A stretch of DNA of 64,000 nt from Pteria penguin (lineage: Eukaryota; Mollusca; Bivalvia; Pterioida; Pteriidae): the NCBI GenBank assembly GCA_035048485.1, contig CM068587.1, positions 37,628,816-37,692,815 on the forward strand, in the 5' to 3' direction. The translations under genes were made by a program, and so were the position numbers. Of this stretch, positions 47,166-57,163 are shown piece after piece. Within the stretch, counting starts at the first letter, position 1; every line of letters starts with the position of its first letter. The notes below the pieces were generated by a model. The model worked only from the letters and a program-made list of their open reading frames with translations. It was not told the origin of the DNA and ran no database searches.

Positions 47166-48028
47166 CAGTAAACTCCACATACAACGAACACGTTTATTCA
47201 GAATTCATGCTTATTACGAACCAAGATGAATTCCCCGACCTTATTGTCATGTAAAGTTTAGGGAAATTTTCCGTTTTTAGTGAATTTTAATAGTACGAAC
47301 TAATGCATACTGCGAAACAAACCCACTGACCCCCTGGTTAAATTTCTTTATAAATACACACTGTTATTACGAACTGATTACCTGTGATTACTACAATTAC
47401 GTGATTAGTAATTACAACTTGTTTATAACCATAGTTCAGATTTGAGGCGATAATTGTTTGACAAACAAAAACGCGTCTGTCTAACCCGTGTTTATCTTGG
47501 AGTGGATATTTTAAGCTTGGTAATGGATTCCCCATCTAGGAAACGCATAGCGATATCATAAGAAATTAAATACCAAATCATTGTTAGAATTGATGAAGGA
47601 TAACGGACAAAGAAGGACACTGCGGCGGACTTTGGTATTCGCAAAAATACAGGGATACTTGAAAACCGTTATATGATGTTGACGTCTTCAACTGTCTTCA
47701 TACATTCAAGGAGTTTGTGTCAGACAAAACATCAAATACAATGACAAAGAATAAAATTAACTGACTTCTGAAGATTGGATGCATTGTACAGTCTTTGAGT
47801 GCAGTCTACAACACTCGTATGATATATTCATTGTTTATAAATAAATTCAGTATGTAAACGGTCTACCGTGTTGTTCCTTAACAAAATAAACAGGATTTGC
47901 CACATATTTGGTTATAGCGAACTTTATTTCTTCCTTTGGTAAATTTCGTAATATGCATATGACGAACTATGCATAGTAAGAACCAGCTTTATTGGTCCCT
48001 AGCGATTCGCTATAAACGTATTTTACTG
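47166..48028. mobile_element. pogo-like non-autonomous DNA transposon nested in the DIRS-like element
   Basis: 863 bp. Left end CAGTAAACTCCACATACAAC; right end, reverse-complemented, CAGTAAAATACGTTTATAGC. Both ends abut TA. Removal would rejoin DIRS-like coding sequence upstream of HELAIFIF. Interior has no transposase. Related in style to, but distinct from, the element at 352-1274. Confidence 0.8.
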
Positions 48029-48739
48029 TAAATTGTTCTTCATGCTACCAGACTGAACAATTTTTTACGCAGTTTGATATCTGTGAAGCACTTCAAAGAT
48101 CTGTTTTTCAAACTACCTGAGAAACTCTTAAGTCCAAGTTCAATTGCTTTCATTTCTCTCCAAGTACTGAGAAGATTCTATAGAGTTCCACACACTATGA
48201 AATATCTTGTGATCAACCTCTAATGTGTATGCAGCACGTGCAAGCGTCAGAATAAATGAAAATCTTTTTTCTGATACGAGTTTAAATTTTTCACTGTATA
48301 TGACCGTATGTGTTTTCTCCAAAACAGAAATTCATTCAACATAAAATCTATCATAGAGACTCAATGGTCTATCCCATACCTGTCTACTTTCAATGGCTAC
48401 GTGACAACGTTTTGTCATCAATCTAACGACATTTCCCATAAAAGGTGACATTGAAATTATTTTATCAACTACCCGAGCTAGGCAATGAGCCGTAACATGC
48501 GGTAAAATAGAGATAACTCTCTCTAAACATGTTTCAGTGTCATGAATTCGTCTCTCCTGAAACAGAAATCAACAGAATTTCATTCATGTTGTTGTACAGG
48601 TTCGAATATTGATTTCTTCTCATTTATGAAAAAACCGGCTGATAACAATGTATTCTTTACAAATTTTGTTACTTTTGAGCATGAATTTTGTGAGTCAGAC
48701 ATAATTTAACCATCGTCCAAATAAACTACAATTTTGTGA

Positions 48740-49310
48740 TTATTTTTTCTCCAGAATTTGATTAATGGTCTGATACATTTTGTGAAGCAGAAAGGAACAG
48801 AAGATAAACCTAAAGGCAACACTGTGTAAACGTAGAAATTTTTCTTGCCATTTGAACCCTGAATATTTTTTGAAACATGGATTTATGTTTATGTGATGGT
48901 ATCCAGACTGAAGATCAAATTTTGTAGGGAAACAATCTTTCACAAAATATTGAATAGCAATTTTCCAATCTTCGAATTTAATTTTATTCTTTTGTACAAA
49001 TGAATTCAAAACACTTAGATCTAATATCAAACTTTTTTTCTCTCTATTCCGAGCTACACTTAAAGGACTCATTACATGAGGCAAAAATGGCACCTTTACT
49101 ACTCTACCTGTTTGTACAAGCTCCTGAACCGATTCTGAAACAAAACTATCGTTAGACAATGCTGATTTGTTGTTATCGAATAACATAACAGGAGGTTCGG
49201 TGTGAAAAGGAATAGAATAACCATTTATGATTATTGAAATTACGGAATCGTAAGCATCTATGTTTTGCCAGAAGTCAATATTACGAAAAAGGTTCTATTT
49301 AACCATGTTT
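48740..49310 (-). pseudogene. DIRS-like reverse transcriptase, N-terminal part
   Basis: Minus-strand frame with LFRNIDFWQNIDAYDSVISI near 49290, FHTEPPVMLFDNNKSAL, then VKVPFLPHVMSPLSVARN, KKSLILDLSVLN and PTKFDLQSGYHHI (motifs around the first catalytic Asp). The frame continues into KMYQTINQILEKK and is followed by a YLDDG-like motif near 48725 and stop codons. Upstream it runs into receptor D flank, so any gag-like ORF is missing. Confidence 0.75.
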
Positions 49311-49453
49311 TCTACATATACTGACTTTTGTTCTTTGTCTAGTAGCATTGTATCAATATCAGAATAAAGATAAAATCTCAATTGTCATATTTTGTTGGTC
49401 AAATTAATTCTTGGAGAAAACACTTTCCGTTCCTTAAAAAGCAGAATTCACTG

Positions 49454-50716
49454 ATGGACATGTACACTAGTTATAATAACTACTCTGTTGTGGGAATATA
49501 CCCTGACAACACAACGGACAACATTGCTTGGATGAGAAATATGTATCTGTTCAATATGTTCCTTCCGGAGTTAATTGTGCAAACAGTTATGTTAGCATTA
49601 GGTTCTATCATGAATGCAGTAACATTCTTCCTATATATGAAAATGCCACAACGCCACAAGACTGATGCGCGGTATTTTGTACTTCATTTGACATTTTGGA
49701 ACGTTTTGCTATGTTTGTTTTTAATGCCATATAACATATATGAGTTTCGCTATCTTGCTACTTTTACATCAAATGTGATTTGCAAGCTGAACAGCTTTTT
49801 CACCATCAACAACCTGGCAGTGGCAAATTCATTTCTCTTGCTAATTTCTGTTCAGCGTTATATTCAAGTATGTAAACCGTCAACAACATACAAGTATTTC
49901 CAACCACGAAATTATAGATATACAGCTGTCGTAGTAATAGTTATCAACACTATAATTTTGTTTCCACTTTTAATATTGACATCAACACAAGAGACAGCAG
50001 AGTTCGGGACAAACAATAATAACTATACAACTCATACTTGCAAAAAGAATAATACCATAGTTTCTAAAAGTCATAGTGCTTTTCTGTTTCTATTGTTTTG
50101 CTTGCAATTTAGTTTTGTTTGCATTTTGAATTCCGTTATAGCACATAAGCTTTATATTAACTCGCGCATCCCTAATAATGTGAGGGGCAGGCTTGGTGTA
50201 GTGGTTAAGCGCTTGGCTTGCGGCGCCGACGATCCGGGTTCGATTCTCGGGTTGCGCCACTATGTGTAAGAGGTTGGTAACCTCCTGCTTCCATGTCGCG
50301 ATATAACTGAAATATTGTTGAAAGCGACGTAAAACACCAATCAACCAACGAACCTAATAATGTGTCTCAGAAACTAAAAGGGACGGAAACCAATGATGAA
50401 AGTACTGCAAGGATGGGTTGGAGAAAAGTTGCTTATAGTCATTTTTACGCATGAACTTGAATTCAGAATTATAGTTTTCTGCTTGTCATACATTGGACCG
50501 TATATAACGTATTTCAGAGAGAAATCAGATGCCAACAGTTTTGTGAAGCAATTGCAAATATTTTTTATATTAAATAGAATGTATATAATTCATCATGCAA
50601 TGTACCCTTGCTTTTGTTTATATTACGACTTGCAGCTTCGGGAAATATTTATTAGAAAAGTACTGTGCAAGAAAAAATTGTTAAGAAATAAAAATTTTAT
50701 CAGATATGAATGGTAA
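49454..50716 (+). pseudogene. Seven-transmembrane receptor copy D, split by a SINE and frameshifted
   Basis: Closest to copy E. Starts MDMYTSYNNYS and reads open through helix 5 (QRYIQVCKPSTTYKYFQP present) to AHKLYINSRIPNNV, where a 170-bp SINE (50183-50352) with a 12-bp target duplication enters. After the SINE the frame continues GWRKVAYSH, then a 1-nt deletion near 50447 shifts it; helix 7 (YPCFCLYYDLQLREIF) follows in another frame and runs to 50716. Only 75 bp of the family upstream block remain before the ATG, because the DIRS-like element abuts at about 49370. Confidence 0.9.
50183..50352 (+). mobile_element. tRNA-derived SINE in receptor D, with target duplication
   Basis: Head with box A-like TGGTGTAGTGG and box B GGGTTCGATTC, the body TAACCTCCTGCTTCCATGTC and GTTGAAAGCGACGTAAAACA, tail with CCAATCAACCAACG. 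Flanked by the identical 12-mer CCTAATAATGTG at 50171-50182 and 50353-50364. The same family occurs on the minus strand at 62008-62159. Confidence 0.92.
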
Positions 50717-51780
50717 TGTAATTAAAGAACCGAAAATTAATGTTTGTCATTTTGTGGTGTATAAACGTCAGTTGACGTATCATATATTGTTTTAAGTTCC
50801 AGAATGTCGCATTTCAGATTTGTAAATTGTATGATTGAACGTGTTGTCGAAAAATTTGCCATGAATTGATATTCCGATAAATGAAGGGACTGTAAGTGAA
50901 AAAGAAGTCTGTCAATACACTTCTAAAAAAAAAGTAAAGAAAGAAAGAAAACATGGATAACTTAATTTTCACGCAGTCGTGGTTTTCTGTACATATAAGT
51001 TATATTGTTATGAAAACGATATTCATATTAATTTTTAGATATAAATAACACATGCTTTGATGTAAATCGTATGTACGGTCCGTCAAAATATGTCATATCA
51101 ATCCTACATATATTCATAATATTCAATATATAACTTCGGTCATTCTTTACCCAGGGCTCTTTGCGCTACACACACTGCACCTTTGTCAACGTTTATTTTC
51201 TGGATCTAGAAAAAGATATTAAAATCAATTGTTCGCACTTATAACTACATATTTGATAACATTAGGACATATTTTGAATAAGGTAATTATGTGCTTTATA
51301 TTTAATTCATCATGAATCATTGTTACATAAACATGAATTCAGAACTATTTTGTGTAATATGTGTATTAATCTAGGTTGTACACGTGGTTGAAAATTATTG
51401 TTGATATAGTTAACTTTGAAAGCAATGGTGGTTTTAGAGAAAGAAACAAAACATCCATGTTCAGCTTCCTTTTTCGGCATATGTACTAATTTTGGTTGCA
51501 TCATATTATCAAATTTGTGATGTGACACCGAACTAGTTTTCAAGCGTTGACAGAGATATAAGCAAGAGTAAGGAACGATAAATCTAGGTAGAGTGTGAAC
51601 ATCGATATAAGAAAGTCTGAAAAATTTGGTTAAGAAACAAATGCCGAATATAGGTCCCTTTTCAATCTAGTCTGCAATTCTAAAAATGTAAAATATGCCA
51701 CATCAATAATATCAACAATATGTGACTAATGTCAGGAAGAATATGTTGGATCATAAATGTTTTCAAACCACAGAGTAGCT
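50717..51780. other. Spacer downstream of receptor D
   Basis: AT-rich; no gene, RNA or repeat terminus supported. Confidence 0.4.
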
Positions 51781-53586
51781 TTAGGGACCATGCAATATTT
51801 ATCACCGGGGTGGGACCGGTGCATTTGGAAATTTGATTTAAAAAAATGTATTTGTCCCATGGATAATTCTTTTTAAAAATGTAATTGTCCCATATCAATT
51901 TTAAGTAAAAAAAAGTACATGTCCCATCACAAACCACAATGTTTGGTATAGTTTCAATGTTTATGTATGTATAAACATCTTATCAGTCAACACACAATAT
52001 AAAATGTTTGTACATGTATGTGTACATGTATTTGGAAATATCCGTAAGTAAATTACTTTTCCTAAAGCAATGTGTAATTTATAAATTGTAAAAATATATT
52101 ACATATCATTTACTCAGAAGCATAAAAATGATACTAATAACAAAACTGTTCAAATGAAGCATGCATTACTATGTCATATGTGAAAATGTGACCATTGGCC
52201 ATACTTCCTATGCCTTTTTCTATCACACAAACAAATACTAGGCAAATTGATCATTATACTTTACATATGATACAATCACAAAGAGTGTCTTTATAAGCAT
52301 AACTTTATGACATTGTTTCATGAAGTTACAAAAAGCAATCTTGCAATCTCAGTGTAAACGGATGGAACGGCGTGATGTATATGGAAACAACAGGCAGAAT
52401 TTCAGACTCAATTTCTTCAGATTCACTCTCTTTCCTCTTTTATGTAATAATACTTGTGATTGTATGACTTTATGTATTAGATGATATTTCATATTTCAGT
52501 CATTTATTTTTATGTTGCAAAGCCAAAGAGCGCATGCATGGTTGTTTTATGATATTGTTTAAGTTTATCAAGGTTTACTTTTATTCTTATGTTATGGTTA
52601 TCCATGTTTTAGATGTTCAAAGTTTATTAGATCATTAAAAAACCAAGAGGTCCAAGTGGGCCTATTATCGCTATTATCGAGTACCTATATGTAGATGATC
52701 AGTCATGCAGGAAGCAAGAATTCAGGGGGGGGGGGGGTTGCATTACTGTGACTAAGTCAACACAAATATTGAAAATATATCAAATTTTATTTCAGACCAG
52801 AACAAAAAAACAGCACTTTTTGCACATCCATTTAGGTGATTTTGATATCAAGCATTTGCTTTGTCTCTGCAAGATGTGATTCAGGGCAGCAAGTTAGTCA
52901 TTTTCATTAAGTGGAGCCTTTGTTGACTGATTTCAATGTCTGGGTCATGAACAACAATTGTTTCAAATATTGTCCAGATCCAACTTAAAATATCCTAATT
53001 TGATATGTTGAGTGTTGAGAAACATCTAAAAACTTATTTAGATGTGTAAAGAGGGTACTCTTTTGTGACCAACTTCTGACTATGGCGGTGCCACCTGTAC
53101 AGAGGTCTGGACGAAAACAACAGAATTTGAAGGGGATCATATGTGATTTATATTCTACCAAGATTTATTAAAATCCTTCAGACAGTTTTGCAGAAAAAGT
53201 TGAAAATGTGAGAAATGGCCACCTCCCCCGCCCTTTTTTTGAAGTCTTAAAAATTCATAAAAAATCCAAAATTTGAGATATTGACAAAATTCTTTCACAA
53301 TAACATTCCTTACCATACTTATGATCAATATAGTCATTAAGAAATCATAAAAAAATCATCATTATCAATTAACGGATGACAGACGACCTTCTATGACTAT
53401 AGCTCACTTGAGCCTTTGGCTCAGGTGAGCTAAAAATCAGTGCATTGTTGTAAAAAAAGTGGTTATCCCATGCAGAATCTCTGTGAAAAATCTCTCTATC
53501 CCATGTTGTATGGTCATAAAAAAGTGTATGTCCCATCACATTTTGCACCGGTCCCACCCCGGTGATAAATATTGCATGGGCCCTAA
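51781..53586. mobile_element. 1.8-kb element with 42-bp inverted repeats
   Basis: Left TTAGGGACCATGCAATATTT and right, reverse-complemented, TTAGGGCCCATGCAATATTT, continuing through ATCACCGGGGTGGGACCGGTGCA on both sides. Subterminal zones carry repeated GTCCCAT/ATGGGAC motifs about every 20-35 bp on both sides, possible transposase-binding repeats. No transposase gene. A palindrome-ended element (52643-53432) is inserted inside. Superfamily unassigned. Confidence 0.75.
52643..53432. mobile_element. Palindrome-ended (Helentron-like) repeat, copy d
   Basis: Opposite orientation to copies a-c: starts CAAGAGGTCCAAGTGGGCC, has GAGTACC...GATGATCAGTCATGCA, and ends TAGCTCACTTGAGCC TTT GGCTCAGGTGAGCTA, a hairpin. 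At 790 bp it is a short version without tandem core. Nested within the 1.8-kb inverted-repeat element, so it is the younger of the two. Confidence 0.8.
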
Positions 53587-53729
53587 TACATAAAAACAAT
53601 TAAAACATTCCAAAAACCGAGTTTTATTTCTAAGTAAGCATCTTCATAACTGTAGCAATGACAAATTAAAAAGATTATAACTATATACTAAACAGACAAC
53701 TATTCAACCGTTACGATCAAAGAACAAGA

Positions 53730-53932
53730 TGTATGTATGTATGTATGTATGTATGTATGTATGTATGTATGTATGTATGTATGTATGTATGTATGTATGT
53801 ATGTATGTATGTATGTATGTATGTATGTATGTATGTATGTATGTATGTATGTATGTATGTATGTATGTATGTATGTATGTATGTATGTACGTTATATATA
53901 TATATATATATTTAACGTACATACATACAATT
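53730..53932. repeat. (TGTA)n microsatellite ending in a hairpin
   Basis: About 160 bp of pure ATGT repeat, then TGTATGTACGTTA, a (TA)n run and TTTAACGTACATACATACA. The last arms are inverted complements around the TA run. Long frames here (MYVC repeats and antisense YIHT repeats) are artefacts. Confidence 0.95.
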
Positions 53933-54074
53933 TTCAATTTTAGAATTATCAGTCTCATTACTCCTATTTCAGTTTTAAAATTATCGATCTTTTTCTCCGG
54001 AAAATTCTCACCACTAAGTCGTTAATTCGGGAGACTGCAGCGAAATGCAAAATCTTTCGAACAATGTACCCTTT

Positions 54075-54880
54075 GATATTCAGAACTTCTATCTAAATTT
54101 GGAAATATTTCTTTTCAACAGTATGTATCCAATGGAATTTCCCATCCTAATATTTACGGTGATCTCGTGTATAAACTAAGGAAAGTTAAAGGCTCCGATA
54201 ACGTTATTTTATCATGTAATAAAATAGTCAAACGTCTCCTAAATAGACAATATGATATTGAGATCATCAAAAAGACTATAGGTCTTGTATTTGGCCCCTC
54301 TACAGCCTTATGCAGACTTTTACTTGAACGTTGCACGCTGACTAACAGGGCGGTGGGGACTATATGACGGGCCTTGTCCAAACCTCTTTCAGAGGAGACA
54401 TAGTCCTGAACCTCGTCCCCTCTGACTGTTAGTCGGGACTCCTACAGATCTAGGGTCTTAGCTCGCTATCAGACTGGCAGAGCACGGTTTATCATGTTGA
54501 TGTCGCATATATTTTTATACCATTATGTGTTTTACAATACCTTACGTGTTTATATTTTTATGACCTCTCAATATGCGATACCTGTTGACCCTTGTTCTTT
54601 ACATGGAGGATTATTTATAAATTTTTAAATGTACGTCTTTTGATTGTTCTGCTGTTACGGTGAGTGGGAAGGTGGGCCCGTAAACCGGTTAACCACACCA
54701 TTTGTTTGGCTTTTGTCAAATTAAATGACCGTCCTAAGTCGGTATCGTAATTGCACTACAATCAAATATTTTTGTAATGTGTTAAATGTTCTATTATATT
54801 ATTTATATTCATGTATTGTATAGCTCCATGGTGACTTCTGCCACATTACTGAGCCGGTAACTCCTCTTTTTTCTTTTAAA
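54075..54880 (+). mobile_element. 5'-truncated Penelope-like element, second coding copy
   Basis: Plus-strand copy of the 3' third of the element at 44.8-46.9 kb. Starts at TATTCAGAACTTCTATCTAA, reads the C-terminus YKLRKVKGSDNVILSCNKIV to LTNRAVGTI and stop at 54367, then the shared 3' tail ending GAGCCGGTAACTCCTCTTTTTTC. The C-terminal frame is open, so this copy is less decayed there than the minus-strand one. Confidence 0.85.
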
Positions 54881-55629
54881 AGAATAAAAGAAGTTTGTAA
54901 ATCACCCCAAACACCAGTTGATTTTGAAATTAAGATGTTATTATTTGTCTTAGTTTTAGTATAGATAAGTATGTAATTAACATGTATATTTTTCGGTACT
55001 TTCTTAAGATTAACAATATATTTGCAAACGTATTAGAGTGTTTATTGAAGTTTTGGAGGACCCAAGAAAAAATATCACCTTTTATTAATTCGTTATCAAG
55101 AAGGGGAAAAGGTCATGATGGTAAGTCTCATCTTCCATAGCAAGTTGTTCTTTCGATGTACCGAGCGCACATTTTATTGGAGAAATATTCTCAGACCTTT
55201 TGGAGATTTTTTAACTGGTGTTATGAGTATTTTCCAGTACTTCGTCGTCCTAGCAGGTGATGGGGTAGGAGTTTGGGAGAAAATACTGTAAAATTCAGAG
55301 GCTTTATAGCTTTTCTGGATTTCTTTGCTTTATCAAGCCATGTAAATGTGGCGTTTTGCGAGTCATTTAGTTGTTAACTGTAAGATAACATTTTCAAAAA
55401 TTTATACATAATGTTTAATGAAATGTTTCATTGCGTTTTATCTTTCTCTCTTTCATTATTCCCTAAGTTGAACATATTAAGAGATATACTAAAGTTTCTG
55501 TTTTCTATCAGCATTTTTTTTGTTCAGAAAACTCCCCATCCACCCGCGGAGAAATGATTCCTCAACCCCAACCCCAACACCACCCCCACCACCACAATGT
55601 TTTCCGGTACGCGGTGAAGTTGGAATAAC
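54881..55629. other. Spacer upstream of receptor E unit
   Basis: AT-rich with a C-rich stretch at about 55540-55600 (ACCCCAACACCACCCCCACC). No gene recognised. Confidence 0.4.
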
Positions 55630-56215
55630 AGATAACGCTGTTACTTTCTATGTAGATCTATTTTCTTTGTTTTTTTTTCTGTTTTGACAGAATCAATTAC
55701 GACAAATTCAAAAATAATTGAATGATTGGGAAAGTTATAACTTTCTAAAATCTCAATTGTAATTTTATGTAAATCATTCCTCAAGAAGAAAGAACCACCA
55801 GCATACAGTAATAGAACAGGAAATTATCTACTTCGGAGTCAAACTTTTTCATTTCCTTCTTTTATATGCTTGTTATTATTCCGATTAGTAATACTTTTTT
55901 CCAATAAGAAATAAATATTCTACAGGGGAAAGTAATGGTTACCAGAGAACATCCAAATATTATAGACAAGGTAAGTGTCTTCCTCTGGGTCCACACAAAA
56001 TTTAATTTTCATTTTGATATTTTGATATATTTATAACACTCTTGGACTGTAGGGAAAAATCGAAACCAAAACTTGCATCAGGGCCTTCCCAAACTTGAGT
56101 CACAAGGATTTTCTGCACCAAATATGAATTCATTGTAGCTTGAAGGTTTTGAAAAGAAGAACTTCAAGGAGAATTCATACATATGCCCTCGTAAAATCTA
56201 ACAATATTCTGAAAG
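55630..56215 (+). repeat. Upstream receptor-unit segment of copy E
   Basis: Counterpart of 42481-43090. Shares TTCCGATTAGTAATA, CTTCCTCTGGGTCCACACA and AAAACTTGCATCAGGGCCTTCCC in the same order, and weaker resemblance with 36100-36560 and 31740-32230 downstream of receptors C and B. Confidence 0.65.
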
Positions 56216-56653
56216 GAATTCCATTAAACAAACTTGCCACTACACATCATGAGTATAAAATACACAAAATATAAAATCATTGAGGCTTGTAGCTTTTGAG
56301 AAAAATACTATCTTATGTTTTTAGTAAACAATTTAAAATCTGTTTATTCTTGAGGATGGACCAGACATAGACAAATGGCAATCTCTTAAACAAACAGTAT
56401 ATTACATGTAAAATAAAGATTGATGCAAAGCAAACAGGAAGTCGAGGGTAACCAACTCAATTGCAAAAGTGATAGTCTTAACAGTCATAAAAAACGTATT
56501 TAAATTTTATTCGTAATGGAATGGAACCTAAATATCAACACATTGTAAGAACCTAGCAACTCACATTCTAGTGCTAAATTTTCGTTTTTGTTTATTATTA
56601 TATACATGGTAAATGCATGCTACGTTTCAAATTTTACGACACCTTGTTTAATT

Positions 56654-56655
<2 letters not shown>

Positions 56656-56697
<42 letters not shown>

Positions 56698-56722
56698 AAT
56701 TATTATTATTATTATTATTATT

Positions 56723-56763
<41 letters not shown>
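56656..56763. repeat. Compound trinucleotide microsatellite (CAT)n(TTA)n(TTG)n
   Basis: Three adjoining trinucleotide runs, each derivable from the previous by one base change, about 110 bp together. Homopolymeric peptides predicted across it (Ile, His, Tyr, Val, Cys) are meaningless. Confidence 0.95.
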
Positions 56764-56804
56764 GTTGATGTTGTTTTAGTCTTAAGAAATACCTATATAT
56801 ATTC

Positions 56805-57163
56805 CCCGGAAAGAGCACAACCAATTATAACAGGGAACATATCAACTCAGTCTGAAAAGTAATAAATTCCGGGTTCAAACATCATAGGAGAGCTGTGTGC
56901 GTGTATGCATGTTATACACTCAGCTTGATAAAACCTAGGTCAGAAACGTCCTTAGTGTTTAGTATTGCGTTTAATTAATCAGAGTTTCAGATGAACTTCT
57001 TAAAATCTGAAGATCACCAGCCAACAAAACCATCGCTTGACACCATTGCTTGTTTTTAATCAATGAACAGTGTATTGTTAAAATCTCAGATTGTCATATT
57101 TTGTTGGTCACATTAATTCTTTGGGAATATCACTTTCCGTTCCTTACAAAGCAGAATTCACTG
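56805..57163 (+). promoter_or_regulatory. Conserved upstream block of receptor E
   Basis: AGAGCACAACCAATTATAAC, then AATTCCGGGTTCAAACATCAT at about 56866 (296 bp before the ATG), GTGTGCGTGTATGCATG, CAGAAACGTCCTTAGTG and ATCAATGAACAGTGTATTG, in the same order as upstream of A, B, C and at 37.25 kb. Confidence 0.5.

Larger units (their letters stand above)
43220..49370 (-). mobile_element. DIRS-like tyrosine-recombinase retrotransposon, degenerate, with nested insertions
   Basis: On the minus strand, in order: reverse transcriptase N-terminal part (49310-48740), decayed downstream RT/RNase H sequence (48740-48030), RNase H end (47164-46957), an NNWLVPP segment (44762-44640) and a tyrosine recombinase (44093-43225). 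This order is that of DIRS/Ngaro-type elements. Every domain is broken by frameshifts or stops. It is split by a pogo-type element (47166-48028) and a Penelope-like element (44766-46950). Its 5' side ends abruptly at receptor D sequence near 49370; no split or inverted terminal repeats could be defined. Confidence 0.8.

Noticed and set aside
43220..49370. An LTR retrotransposon
   Set aside because: No direct LTR pair, integrase or protease is visible; RT is followed by RNase H and a tyrosine recombinase, which points to the DIRS type.
50187..50258. Functional tRNA gene
   Set aside because: Box A and box B are present, but the unit has a SINE body, tail and target duplication and lies inside a receptor pseudogene.
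53704..54025. MYVC-repeat and YIHT-repeat ORFs
   Set aside because: Translation of a pure (TGTA)n microsatellite.
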